Shown here: in pieces, positions 47,101 to 59,296 of the stretch
How the letters are laid out: each line of letters opens with the position of its first letter
How positions within the stretch are numbered: position 1 is the stretch's first letter
Assembly: GCF_023278565.1 (NCBI RefSeq)
Contig: NC_064681.1
Location: 1,736,001 to 1,800,000, forward strand
Reading direction: 5' to 3'
Origin: Colletotrichum lupini
Taxonomy: Eukaryota > Ascomycota > Sordariomycetes > Glomerellales > Glomerellaceae
DNA length: 64,000 nt
Made by a program: the position numbers and the translations under genes
The notes under the pieces: generated by a model
What the model saw: only the letters and a program-made list of their open reading frames with translations
What the model was told of the DNA's origin: nothing
The model's database searches: none

Positions 47101-50100
47101 ATGGTAGATCTCAGACGTCTCAGAGTTTTCGACCCAGATGTAGTACGACTCGGAAGTCCCGTGAATGTGGTCATTCCATCGGAAGTCGGGCTCGATGAAC
47201 AACTTGATTCGGAGGACGTCGCGGTTGAGAGGCGCAATTTCCGCTTCGACGCTGATGGTCGGGAAGTTGTTCAAAATGTGTGCAATCTTCTTGCCCGCAT
47301 TCTGGTTATGAACCAGGCTACCAATCTCGGCAGATTCCATGTCTCTCATTGCCTCCACGGTCATGTTATCCTTGGCATCAAGCTGGTTGAAGACCGACTT
47401 GGGTAGATCAAATTGGTGGAGAGGGTGTTGGAAGGGCCAGATACGTTTCTCAATAGACTTGGCGAGGGTGAGGAGAACCAGGCATTGATGTCCCCATCTC
47501 CTATTCAAAGCAATCATGAACAAGGCTCTGCAAATACGGCCCGCCTGTTGAGCAACATAGTTGAGATCATTGCCAAGAGCAAAGTCTTCTGGCTGCGCTC
47601 TCGAGATGTATGCCTGCAACAGGATGTTGGTCTTGGCCTGAGGCGTGTCAATGCCGCCATCAACGTCACAAGGAACGACATCGTTCCTCAGACGTGTGAG
47701 TTCCTTTTCTTCAGAATCTCTGGACTGGATGTTGTCAAACTCTCCGCTCATAGCGATCATCTTCAAAATATCCGCCTCAGTGGCCATGGGGCGCATCATA
47801 GTGTTGAAGATCTGAACACTCGTGTGCAAGATGTAGTACTGACTGGCAATGCGGCCGATATCCTTGCTGCGGAGCTCCTCGGTCACTTCGTTGAAGATGA
47901 TCATCTGGCTCTGTTGAAGAGTTCGGGCCGCCTGAATAGCCAGTGTACGACGCCTCTGAACAAGAGTGGGATCATCTCTGATTTCAGCCCACTCGATGCC
48001 GTAGCTCATTGGGCTTCGTTGCATGCGGACAAAGAGGTATGAGTATCCAATCCACTGGACAGCTTCGGGAATCGACGTCACAGTACCGAGAGAAATCTCA
48101 GCATTCAGATTGTCGACGAGCTTGGTGGAAAATTTGGACTCGATCGGTTGTTGCTCCGTGACGGTAGTCAAGTAGTGATGGAGCCTGTCTTGGGTGGTAC
48201 AAATCATACCGATACCAGTGTCCTCGAATTGGGGACGACCGGCACGACCAAAGATTTGCAACACGTCTAGGATGCCAAGATCGACGAACTTACCCTCCTG
48301 TGCGCTGTACACTTGGGTTCCCTTAATAACGACCGCAGCCGCGGGCAAGTTGACACCCCAGGCGAGAGTCGCCGTACAGCAGAGAACCTTGAGGACACCC
48401 TCTCCGAAGAGCCTCTCCATAAGATTTCTGTCGGAGCGTGCCATACCAGCGTGATGGATACCCAGACCCTTGGGCACCAATTCTCGCAAGTCTCGCGCCT
48501 TGGATTGCTTCATGTCTCGTACGGCGTTCTCGTAGTTCGGGTGGTCCGTGGGGTCGAACAGATCCACGCAGAAATCTTCGATGGCCTTCTCATACAGCAT
48601 CTTGGCCGTCAGGAGAGTATCTCGTCGCGAATGGACAAAGACCATGACTTGGTGACCTTTCTGGAGCATGTCCCTGACTTTTTCAAAGGCAACGGTGTCC
48701 AAGTTCTCTCTGGAAGCCTTGGAACCAGCCTTGCCCTTCACACCAATGAAGTGCTGCTCCAATGGTACCGGGCGGAATGAGGCGTCAAAGTAGAACATAC
48801 CAGCGTGCCGATTGACCTTGAGGAAGTCGGCAACGTCCACGTAGTTCGGAAGCGTTGCACTGAGACCGACGATACGGATCAATGACTGTGTGCTCTCGAC
48901 TTGGCGTTCGGTTCTGGCGACGAGAGATTCGAGGACAGCACCACGCTCATCGTGAAGCATGTGAACCTCATCGATGATCAGAAGGCGGACTTTCTGCACC
49001 AGCTCAGTATCGCCAGTTCCCTTCCTCGTCACGACATCCCACTTCTCAGGGGTAGTGACGATGATTTGGGTTTGAACAATCTCAGCCTTGGTCAGGTGCA
49101 TATCTCCAGTGAATTCACGGCACTTGATGCCCAACCATGCCAGTCGCTTGCCGAGCTTCTCGGTGATTTCTGCGGCCAAAGCCTTCATCGGAGCGACATA
49201 GACAATCTTGAAATCCTGGAGGTCGACTGCGAAGTCTGTGGCAGTGATGTCTTCAATGGGGTTGGGTGTGCAGTAGTGACCAATAGTTTGGAGGATTGTG
49301 AGCATCGCAGCATCCGTTTTACCCTGTTTCCGGTCAGTAACCTGCGCATATCACGACAGACTTGGAGCGACTTACAGCACCAGTAGGGGCACAGATGAGC
49401 ATATTCTCGTTTGTTTTATATGCGACTGGGTGAACCAGACTCTGCATCCGGTTGAGAGCTTTGTAGCCCTTGAAGGTGCCGCGACACAGACCGTCCATAT
49501 CCGAAATCTTGACCAGTCTCTGGCCGGGACCCAGAACTCCCTTCTTCCCTGCAGGAATGGCATATTCCTCATACTTGTCGAACAGTAGCCTCTCGCTACC
49601 GCTTGGGAGACCGTACTTCTGGCCTGAGTGGCTGAGGGAGTTTCCGGCGTTGTATGACTTGTACACATGAGGGTACTGGACTTCCCTGGTCATGGCGGGC
49701 GCGAGAGTCGCATTCTTGTGCTCAAAGTCCTGCCGTCTCAAGGCCTCCTCACGCTGTGCCTTGCTCAAGAGTTTCCCCTTGGGCTCCTGGGATCCCTGGG
49801 AGGTGACGGCCATGACAATCTCGTTGCGGTGGCCGAGCAGTTCGATGATGAACTCAAAGTCGTCGAAGCCGACAAGATCGGCGAGCTGGGACTGGAGCTC
49901 CTCGTCGCCTTGGCCGGATGTAAGGATGCTGATGATCTGGTTTTGGAATACGTCTTCGGCCAGACCATTTTTGGCGGCGATGGATGAGCACTTGCTCACG
50001 AACCAGGCGGCGCCGTAAGCAGCGTCGCCGTTGCTGGCGTCGTGACCGTCTAACTGGTCGCTGCTGTACTCATCGTCTTCGTCGTCTGAGATGAAGTCCC

Positions 50101-50266
50101 AAACGTCCTGTGCGCCGTTGCCCGAGGAGTAGCCTTCGTATTCATCGTCGAAATCTACATCCGAGGGGGGTTCTGATGGGAGCTTAAGACCAGCCAAAGC
50201 CGTTTTCATGGCCTCGAACTGGGCTCGCCACTGGGCCTCTGCGTTGTCGAGATTTGCAGACGCCAT
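44178..50266 (-). CDS. SLH1: Ski2-like RNA helicase Slh1/ASCC3 (RQT complex)
   Basis: Four exons (50266-49376, 49323-46578, 46528-46340, 46288-44178) encode 1978 residues. After an acidic N-terminal region there are two tandem helicase cassettes, each followed by a Sec63-like domain. Cassette 1 has APTGAGKT (split by intron 1), [34 protein letters not shown] and [12 protein letters not shown]. Cassette 2 has [25 protein letters not shown], a DEIH-type box in exon 3, [14 protein letters not shown] and [12 protein letters not shown]. Slh1/ASCC3 is the helicase of the ribosome quality-control trigger complex that splits collided ribosomes. The spliceosomal Brr2 has the same tandem layout, but the N-terminus, the length and residue pattern fit Slh1 better. 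Introns are 49-53 bases. It is divergent from YKT6. Confidence 0.9.
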
Positions 50267-51312
50267 TGTTGTGCGGGTGAAAGGGTGTTGTCTTCAGAAC
50301 TCTCAAATTTACTTTTTTGTTGTATGAGAGAGGAACAGAGAGGAATTAGGAATGATGCAACTTCTCCCCGGTCCTCATATAAAACATCTGTGAGGTCAAA
50401 AATGTCTATGATGGCTAGCGGTGGTAAGTAAGCCGGGGCCGGTGCTGGAGGAGTCATTCACCGAGTCGCCGCCCGCCGTGCATAGTGGGGCGGCCTGGAA
50501 GGGGGAAAGGTGACGGGAAGTACCTGCAGCTGCCAACTCGCCGCCGGATCAACCTTGACCTTTATTGTCGGCCACCGTGGCACTCGAATTAGCAGAGTTC
50601 CATCGATTTGCTCCCGCACCCAATGACGTCCGTGGTTGGTGGGGGTTCTAGACTTTTGCTCTCGTCAGGTCACGTCACACACCTTGCTCTTTGTAAGGTA
50701 CCTAAACGGGTACTTTGGTACGGGCTGACCGCCACACTGAGGACGGAAGAGGGGAGCGCCCGAGCCTCCGCAGGCGGCAGGCAGGCTGTCACCGCAATGC
50801 TTAGCGGACTTGGTGTGCTGGATGCTAAGCAAGGTACGCAGGTACATCAATGCCTTAATTACTCTGCAGCCTAGAGGGGCAGTCCGCTGAGCCAAGTTTC
50901 CCAATAGTGGGTGGTGCATGTGATGTATCGCCCTTCTAAGCCAATCGTTCCCCAAGGTGCCCGCGGTGCCCTCTGTAAGCCTTGAACCGACGCGGAGACG
51001 CTTTCTCCATCGTCCTACAACTCGGATCGCCTCCTTTCTCCATTATCTCCATTCCCAATTCCCCCTACGAATACCTGACTTTCTCACCCTCCTACGAATA
51101 AGCCCGTTTACTGCTCCCGAACTCGACGTCCTCGATTTATCTACGAATTGCCTACGAACCGACGACAACTAGACTCCGGGACTACGTCTTTTCGCTACCC
51201 CTCTCGCTCCTCAAACTCCGCCGTAAGTCGAGGCCGGATCTCCCCTCCCATCGCCTAGACCGCCTTCAACGGCGACGTCTGTGACCGACGACTAACATCA
51301 CAACTCCAGAAA
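50267..51312. other. divergent SLH1/YKT6 promoter region
   Basis: No gene is supported. It is a 1.05-kb shared upstream region of two housekeeping genes. From about 50960 the plus strand is C/T-rich and probably forms the YKT6 leader. Confidence 0.55.
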
Positions 51313-52315
51313 ATGAAGTTGCACTATATCGGAGTACGTCTCTCTTCCATCGCTGCTACCTGGCACTTCGCGCGATCCTAAAAGCACCTGCGAGCGACCT
51401 CGCAATTCAATCACCATCGCAACTAACGCCTGCGTCGCAATAGATCCTTCGCAATGACAGCAAGCCCGCCGTCGAGCTCTGCAGCGAGATGGAGCTGTCC
51501 GCATACTCCCGGTTCACTAGAAGTAAGCCATCCACGATTTGCGCACGAGGGGGGACTGGTCGCCCCAGCTACGAGCCGGACGACTTGGGCCTCGAGCCTA
51601 TCGTGCCCTCTCATGCCTGAACTTGGGCTGACGATCCTTGAAACACAGACAGCTACGCCGAGTTCATGAGCCTATTCTCTAAGAAGGTGGCCGAGTCGAC
51701 GCGCCCTGGCCAGAGGCAAGATATCGAGGAGGGCGACAACACATTCCACTGCGTGGGAAGAAGCGAGGGCATCTGTGGCGTGTAAGTGGGCAACTCTTCA
51801 AAGATGCCTTCTCACAAAGGAGCCGTACGCACACCAAGGAGCGGTGCTGACACTCTACTGCGCAGTATCATTTCCGACCACCAATACCCGAGTCTCGTCG
51901 CTCACCAGCTTCTCTCCAAGATGTACGTCCACCATCACCCCCAGGGCCGCCAAGCCTTCTCCCCGGGCCTCTTATCAGGTCCCACGGCCATGCTAACAAC
52001 GGTCGCAACAGCGTCGATGAGTTCCTCACCAAGCACCCGCGCTCCACATGGGCGACGGGCGAACCCAAGCTCGTCCTCCCCGAGCTCAAGGAGTACCTGA
52101 CGCGGTACCAAGACCCGCAGCAGGCCGACTCGATCCTCAAGATCCAAAAGGAGCTCGACGAGACCAAGATCGTGCTGCACAAGACCATCCAGAGCGTCCT
52201 GGAGCGCGGAGAAAAGATCGACGACCTGGTGGCCAAGAGTGACGGCCTGAGCTCCCAGAGTAAGATGTTTTATCAGCAGGCCAAGAAGCAAAACTCGTGC
52301 TGCATCGTCATGTAA
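51313..52315 (+). CDS. YKT6: R-SNARE Ykt6
   Basis: Five exons (51313-51333, 51444-51522, 51649-51781, 51866-51922, 52012-52315) encode 197 residues. The longin domain starts [15 protein letters not shown] and runs to about 125. The R-SNARE coiled coil follows ([20 protein letters not shown], with the central Arg, then [19 protein letters not shown]). The protein ends in CCIVM, the lipid-modified double-Cys motif (palmitoylation and prenylation) that replaces a membrane span in Ykt6. It works in ER-Golgi, vacuolar and autophagosome fusion. The first exon is 21 bases, coding seven residues. All four introns keep frame and join conserved residues. Confidence 0.95.
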
Positions 52316-54037
52316 AAACAAAGAAGTCGTACCCCCTTTTTGTTATCGCCCGCCTTGTGCCTTCTCTCACCTGAGTTGATTTTCGTTAAACCGTCCGGCG
52401 TTGGATTCCTCTTGGAACTCTGTCTCGGCATAAACACTCGCTCCGTGTTCAACGTTCCCTTGTTTTCGCAAGAACGACCGTCATTTTTGTTTTCCTGTTT
52501 TGCAACAACGTCGGAGGAGAAGAGGCGCTTGCGCTACCTACCACAGCAGGGTGATGGGAAGGCAGGTCAGCAAGGCCCGGTGTTCATATCCCTCGCCCTC
52601 CGCGGACCGGGTCACCAAACTTGCTTCTAGTAGCGAGACAAATCGATGGCTAGAGCTTTTAGGATTAATACAAATCTTTCCTTTCTGTTGCAGAATTTGC
52701 CGTTGTGCGGATACTGCATGCAGAAGAACAAGGAGAAGAAGAACGGACAAAGAGCGGCAAGTAGCCGAGACATTTTTTTTTTGGCTCGATTCCTTCAGGA
52801 TGTGAGACAAAGGAAAGCTAGGCGCCCAGTCACTTGTCTCTAATATCTACCGTTCACCATATGACATATGACTGTCTTTTTGGGGTGCGGAAACTTCGAT
52901 TTCGGCCAGCAAGGCATGTTGTAGGTAGAAAGCAACTTGCGTATGCGATGAATCCTTGGATTCAAGCAATGCGATTCTTGCTTTAATCTTGTTTTTTGAC
53001 ATGTACCTACATATACCATTGTGTCCCTCTGTCCCCCCCCAACTGGCTTGAACCACATACATCGAGATCTTTCTATCCAGTAGGTGCAGTGTTATCTTCC
53101 TAAGCAAGAGGGCTACAGCTCTAACCCAGGTGCTTCCAAAAGTCTTAAAAGCCACGCAGAGTCCACGCGGCTATATCTACTGCACAGCCATGGGCTGACT
53201 GAGACCGGAACTCGCCGCTGACCTTGAGACTCGAGCGTCTCGAAACCTACATGTGAGCTCCCAACTGCGAACACAACCAAGGTGTAGACGACAGCCCAAG
53301 TTACCCAAACGTGGTGACACAAATATTTCGACAGCGGCTTCAAAAAAGGATTGAACCTAGAAAGGGCATGTTTATTTTTAAGCTTTAGGGATTATCCAAG
53401 AAGAAAAAAAAGGAAGATTTTCCAAGAAAGCTTTCTTCATAAAGGTGAACCAAAGGCTAACAGGTTTGAAAATGCCCTGGCCCTTGCCCGCCGTCCTTCT
53501 CCCTTCCTACACCAGATAAAAAAAAAGAATTTCTCCCCCCAACAGTGGTATCGATTGCGCGCAAAAGAAACGAACCTTCGAGGTCGTATGACAGGAAGAT
53601 CAGATACTCCATCGGGAATCCTTCTCTGTGTTTTGCTTCTCGGGAAACTCGCTTGCAAGTGACAAAAAAGACCGTTCGAACTTTGCTTTTCTGATAAGGC
53701 CACCACACACACATATCCAACCCCCCTACAAGACAATGAACTCTTCAAAACCTGAAACCAGAGTGAAGAAGCCCCCCCTTTCACCAAACGTATGAAATCC
53801 CGCTACAAGCATAGTTCGAAATGGTCCTCCAGAATAATAAGGTGAGAGTGATGACAGAAAAAGGTGGAGTAAAGGAACAAATCGGTGGGTGAGAAGGTGG
53901 TTAAGTAACAAAAGAGGATTGTTAAAGTCTGATGGCGAGTCCGAGCACCATCAGTGTATGTGGACGAAGGGAATTAGAAGAATGTCCGACATGATGATAG
54001 GGATAAGAGCCTAGGCTCTAGAGAGTTTCGTGTGAGT
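52316..54037. other. intergenic
   Basis: No gene is supported. The YKT6 3' untranslated region occupies the left part. Minus-strand frames of about 90-116 codons at 52.5-53.8 kb have no family signal. Confidence 0.5.
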
Positions 54038-56212
54038 TTACGCCAAGTCATCCTCGACGATAATCCGCGAGCTCTTGCGGTTCTGCGCGATTTGCTGCTC
54101 GAACGTCTCGCCGTGGCTGATGAGTGTTGGCGTAGAACTCTTCGTCGTGGATAGGCGCTCATTCTTGCCCACTGTGATGGTCGTCACCGGGCTTCTAACG
54201 TTGGGGCTGCCACCGGTACGAACAGCATTCGTCTTCAAGGGACGCAGCATTCGGCGCTGCTGCCGGGAAATGCTGATCTGCCGGGCAATCGAAATTTCTA
54301 CCGCAGCGCGGAGCGCGTCGTCCGGCTCAGACTCGTCGAGGGACGGCTTTGTGACGTGCGTATGGACGGAGGATACCGATGCTGGGGAACGGTCTTTGGC
54401 GCTGGGCGCAGCGCTCGACGGGGCGGTGGACTCGCCTGGTGTTGAGATCATCTGCCATGCGGGTTCGTATATGGTTGGCTTCAGTTGCTCTGTCAGGTGG
54501 ATCTCCTCGGATTCGTTGTCGTCTGTTGGCGAGTCGAGCATGAGGCCGGACTGCTCGGGCCCGAAGACGAAGTCGTGTACATCAGAGGGCTGGGACCGGG
54601 CGATCGTCTCGGGCGATAGAGTCTTTTGCTTGATAGACTCAGGGCTACTTTCCTCTGCGGCTGGCTCGAAGCTTGCTCTCTGCGGGGATGACAAGAAAGC
54701 GGGTGAAGTGTTTGAGCGGAATCGGGGTGATTGAGGCGGGTTGTTGGCCGATTCCGAGGGCGTGGCCGGGAATAGTGAGAGCGAAAACGCCGGCGACTTG
54801 AGCGGCTGCGGTGATGTTGCCCTCCGACCCCTCATACGTTCCCTCTCCTCCTCTTCTCTAGTGACCTGATCGTTTATCGTTTTCAGTCTGTCCAGAGTAG
54901 CTTGCCGCCTTGCCAGAAGCGAAGATGAAGGCTGTAAACCTTGCGATCCCAAAGTCGAATCTTGTGATCCATGTGGTTGTTGTCCCAGGACGTTGCCGAA
55001 CATTACACTGTACCTCTCCATCGTGATGCTGGGAATCTCCACGTCCAGGAACCCGCCCGATGGCTTAGGCGGCAAAGCCGGTACTCCCATCGACACGTGA
55101 ACCGGCGCAGAAATGTCCGACTTTTTGACGCTCTTGGTCGACCGTGTGGACGCCATTCTGCTTAGTAGTTTAGGGGGCTTTGAATCTTTCGGGCTCGGCG
55201 GGGCTACAGGGCCAGCCGTTTGTGAGCGCTTCATGGCCGGTTTGCTATCCGCTGTTCTCTTCTCAGTATTCCGTCTTCCCAAGTCAGTGGCCTGGTTCGT
55301 CGTCGGTGAAATATCGAAGTCCGTTCTCGTCGGTGCCGGATGCTGAAGATTCATAGGTTGTGAGATGGCGACTGGGGACGAGGCAAGTCTCTTGCTTTTA
55401 GAACGGCCAAACAATTTCCACCTTCCTGATTTCTGCTTCGGTGCCGGCACGGGTTCCGGTATCTCCTGCGGCGGTTCTGGTGTTGGTGAGGCCCTCATCA
55501 TGGTCGTGCTGAGGCTGGATGCCTGCGGTTGCCACTCGTCTCTCGGGGCGGGCATCGGCGATGGAAGAAATTCGCGCGACGCTGTGAAGTCCGGAGGTGG
55601 ATGTGTCGGGCTCCCTATGGCCATGCCTATTGCTATCGTTCCCATGTTGCTATCCATCGAATCTGGCGTCTGAGTCCTGACTGTAAAAGTGCGCGCCGGT
55701 GAGAAGTCGTGTGAGAAGTCGCCAGGACTCTCTACCGGAGATGCTGGATTGTCCCGTATCGGGATGTGATACGACTTGTAACCACCACGTGCTGAAGACT
55801 GAGGCCTGATGTACAGGTCATCCTTGGACATACGTCTATCAGCAAAGGATCTGAAGCTGGTGGTGCTGTAGTTATGAGGTGAAAGACCTCCGCTAGTGCT
55901 GGGCCGCTCAGCCATGGTCGAAGACGCCTTGGATGGAGGTGGTGTAGGCAGCGGGCGATGGCGGTATGTGTTGCGAGTTTCAACGGCAACGGCAGCAGCG
56001 GCGGCAGCGTCGGCGGCAGCGTCCTTTGCGAAGAAGGGCACGCTCTCGTTTTGAGAAGCGCTCGAGTCTTCCTTGGTCTGTTGGAAACTTGACACAAGAC
56101 CCGGCGACCCCAGGACGGGGGACTCTGGGCCGTGCGTCTGCACACCACCGGGGGCCCCTCCACCAGTCCTCATGCTCTTCATAGATCTGGAACGGTTAAC
56201 CAATTTGAACAT
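54038..56212 (-). CDS. disordered Ser/Pro-rich protein, function unknown
   Basis: One exon of 724 residues, mostly low complexity. Visible parts are a basic start (MFKLVNRSRSMKSMR), an Ala run at 65-76, a Lys/Arg cluster KSGRWKLFGRSKSKRL at 261-276, and an ordered-looking block GFLDVEIPSITMERYSVMFG at 387-406. A predicted coiled coil follows at about 430-464 (LLARRQATLDRLKTINDQVT, then EEEERERMRGRR). The C-terminal segment is conserved-looking (AAVEISIARQISISRQQRR) and ends in an acidic EDDLA. There is no signal peptide, membrane span or enzyme domain. The 387-406 block is a pattern I associate with unnamed proteins of filamentous ascomycetes. Many SP sites suggest phosphorylation. The role is unknown; a scaffold or signalling adaptor is conceivable. 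Confidence 0.72.
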   Translation of the reverse strand: MFKLVNRSRSMKSMRTGGGAPGGVQTHGPESPVLGSPGLVSSFQQTKEDSSASQNESVPFFAKDAAADAAAAAAVAVETRNTYRHRPLPTPPPSKASSTMAERPSTSGGLSPHNYSTTSFRSFADRRMSKDDLYIRPQSSARGGYKSYHIPIRDNPASPVESPGDFSHDFSPARTFTVRTQTPDSMDSNMGTIAIGMAIGSPTHPPPDFTASREFLPSPMPAPRDEWQPQASSLSTTMMRASPTPEPPQEIPEPVPAPKQKSGRWKLFGRSKSKRLASSPVAISQPMNLQHPAPTRTDFDISPTTNQATDLGRRNTEKRTADSKPAMKRSQTAGPVAPPSPKDSKPPKLLSRMASTRSTKSVKKSDISAPVHVSMGVPALPPKPSGGFLDVEIPSITMERYSVMFGNVLGQQPHGSQDSTLGSQGLQPSSSLLARRQATLDRLKTINDQVTREEEERERMRGRRATSPQPLKSPAFSLSLFPATPSESANNPPQSPRFRSNTSPAFLSSPQRASFEPAAEESSPESIKQKTLSPETIARSQPSDVHDFVFGPEQSGLMLDSPTDDNESEEIHLTEQLKPTIYEPAWQMISTPGESTAPSSAAPSAKDRSPASVSSVHTHVTKPSLDESEPDDALRAAVEISIARQISISRQQRRMLRPLKTNAVRTGGSPNVRSPVTTITVGKNERLSTTKSSTPTLISHGETFEQQIAQNRKSSRIIVEDDLA

Positions 56213-59200
56213 GCTCCTCTAATGGCCCGGAACAGGACTTTGCAATGCTAGCGCTTGGCGGATCCTTGTTGACAGGGCTATAAGAGCAAGAACCAGGCGG
56301 GATGCCCAGAACGTGAAGCGGGGTGATCGGTTTCGAAAAAGGAGATGATGGGAAGCGGTTGCAGGAACTAGTAGAATCGGAGGACTAGAAGGCCGTCTTC
56401 CAAGTTGCGCCAAATGTGGAGGCAAAAGAAGAGAAAATGAGAAATATGGCTGCTAGTAGAAAGGCAGTTGCCGGAAAGAAAGACCAAAGACCCGATGACA
56501 GAGAACCCCCCGAAGCCCATATGCAGAGAACAGGAGAGGACCCAGACTGCAGACGGGGGGGACACTCTGACTTAACTCTACTTTGATATCATCCCCTCTG
56601 ATTTCGCCTCTGCAGGGTCGACCCAGAGCCCAGAAGCCCTCGTTCTTGGTCCCCAGCACGCGACTCGCAACTTTGTCGCCTGTTTGAGATTGATAGGACG
56701 GATATTTTAGGGGGGGCTGATCAACACAAGGATGACGAACTTCAACATCCTGTCCTTGGGCCGGTCTGTGGATCGAGGGTCCCGGTCGTTTGTGAACGAT
56801 AAGTCGCGTATCTTCTGCGGTCGAGTGGAGGTCTTGCGGTTTCGTGTGTCAGACTAGCGAGAACTGTAGGGAAGCACAGCGGCGAAGCATGATTGACGGA
56901 GTCGTCATCTGCAGGGTGACCGAGAGGTCTGGAGACTCTGGATAGTCTGATTTCTGTGTTGACACTGCCGTGCGGCGTGGCGGTCAAGGCTGGCTGAGGG
57001 GGCTGAGAGTCGAGAGCTGAGTGAGAAGCCTCGGATGACTCCATCGTCAAGCCGCGGCAGCTTCCGGTATTATCGTTCTGGAGCTTCTCGACGAAAAGCT
57101 CATAAGAAGCAATTTGACTTCAAATTGACTACGCCCACATGCCTTGTTGTACCCCCCGTCGTATCGTGCCGTACCTTGCCGCTAGAGAGAGCTAAAGAGG
57201 GGAGGGATTCGAGAAGGATGAGAGAAGAGGGAGGGTCGCATCCGTGCTTGGTCTGCGGGACATCCTGGAAAGGTTGGGTTACCCCAGCCTGGGGGCAACA
57301 AGCCTCAGGGTCGTCCCTGTCATACCGCACGTCCTCTCGCCTTCGTTGTCGTCGGCCCCCCGAGGCCCAAGCCTCGTCCGTCGATGTAATGATCAATTCG
57401 CTGATAATCCGAGAAGCCGTCACTGCGCTACAGTAGGTCGCAAGTGGTCGTTGAGGTTATCCAAGAACTGGATTGATCCCAATTGCAAGAAACTGGGTCC
57501 GCCGGGATCCGAATCGCCTCTGAAAGATGGGACTGGCCCAGACTCAAGATGAGTAACACGAGGACGTCCCCTCTGATGCCCAGTGCCGCCCCAAGATTTG
57601 CCCAACGGTCACCAGGCTGAAAATTGCTTCATTTGAAGTTCAATCTCCCAGCCGATGCGGTCAGCGAATGAGAGTTACACGACGTTGCAGTCGCGGATCC
57701 TCTCCGCACCGCTGGGCTAACAACGCCCTGCCCACGCATATACCGATCCCCCACTCTGACATCAAACGGGTCTCTCGTTTTAAATGAAAGGATCAGAGAC
57801 ATCGTTGCTCATCCGGCTTCCCACCAACCATGGTCCACAATCAAGGAAATAACCTTCTCACACTAGGCCTGCTTATCCAGCGTGACGCCAGCGCTGTCCG
57901 GTGTAATTTGATCAAATCTTGGTTATTTCCTGGTCCATTTTCCCACCGCTTCTTGGGCCTATTGTCGCACAGGTTTCCGTACGGATACGTTCGTCTCGCA
58001 GCTTTGTACGCTCACGGACATAAACACCAATTGTGTTCCCTGATACAACCATGCAACGACATTGCGAAGACAATGCAAGCCGCACACATATCTGGGAAGT
58101 TGGTTGACAGAGGACGCGCCAAGTAACACGAAATTGGCAGCTTACTTAGGGCCGACGCTGAATAAGTCTGCCGCTCGAGGTGTCATCGTTCGGGGGGATC
58201 TGGTCGACGACACGCCCTAGTGCCTCGTATGCGTCTGCTGTTGGAGCTTACAGGTTGTCCTGTCAGCCGGAAGAAATCAAACACCCTCCCTCTTAGAAGG
58301 TGTCGTATTGAAACAGACTTCCTGGGACACGGAGCGCTGTTGCTGAGGTGGGCGCCGCCGAGCGTTGGAAAGTTTGTTGTTCTCGATTTTTTGTTTTTTT
58401 GGGCGTTGCCTGTGTGCGCCTGCGACGTGCTGTGCGCTTGGGCCAGACGCTGACAAGCACCTCTTGTTCCTCTCAGTCCACGATAGGCCCACAGTCAGAT
58501 CATCCTTCCAGGTCCTGAAATGGCTCCCAAGAATCGTAGGCTATCGAGGAGCCCTGTGTGACAAGGCTGACTAGGTATCAGGGCAAACCAGGAGCTTAGA
58601 GATGATGGGAGGATGCGGAAGGCTATCCAGCGACGGGGTTTGAACTGTCTCGTCCAGGGTGGAAAGCCGAATGATCGTCTCAAGATTGCAAATCCGCCAG
58701 CCAGTGTATCCGTTAGGTGGCCAGAGCGCAAGTAAGAAGTTTACTGACCATCAGGAAGACACCCTGTCGTTTTGATCGCTTCCAAGAGACATCGTCAGTT
58801 GAGAGATGCCACGAAGACGCCCCTGAAGAAACCGTCGTCAGATGCGCCCTTGTCTTCTGAACGATAACCTTGTTGCCAGGAGGTGATCGCATTGCTGCCA
58901 AAAAGTAAAACTGGTTTGATGAGCAGCATGCAGTATACTCAAAGTTCGTCTGAAGGGATGGCTGGAACCCATTTTCGTGTTCTCTCTTGCTTGTGTGATG
59001 TCCACGAATAATGTCATGCAGATGCAGCTGGTTCTTCCCACGGGTTGAGTTTACCAAGTCGCCGTGTAAGCCGAGTCCTCCGCAGCACGTAAGTTTGCGG
59101 CAGCCGATCTCAGGCTAAGCAGTTAGTCCCCCGGCTGATTATTCTACGAATAGGATAAAGTTGGGCGCCGGTGTCTGTGTCTCTTCGATGAAGTCTAGCC

Positions 59201-59296
59201 CTCGTTTAGACTGTCTTCCACAGCCCGTAGATGGATCTGTGAACCCGTGCAAAATCAGGATTCGGAAGCCTGGAATTGTTATTGAGATAACAAGAC
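56213..59296. other. 3-kb intergenic region
   Basis: No gene is supported. Frames of up to 133 codons lack motifs. The left few hundred bases are the promoter and leader of the minus-strand disordered protein. Composition is normal until the AT-rich block begins. Confidence 0.5.
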
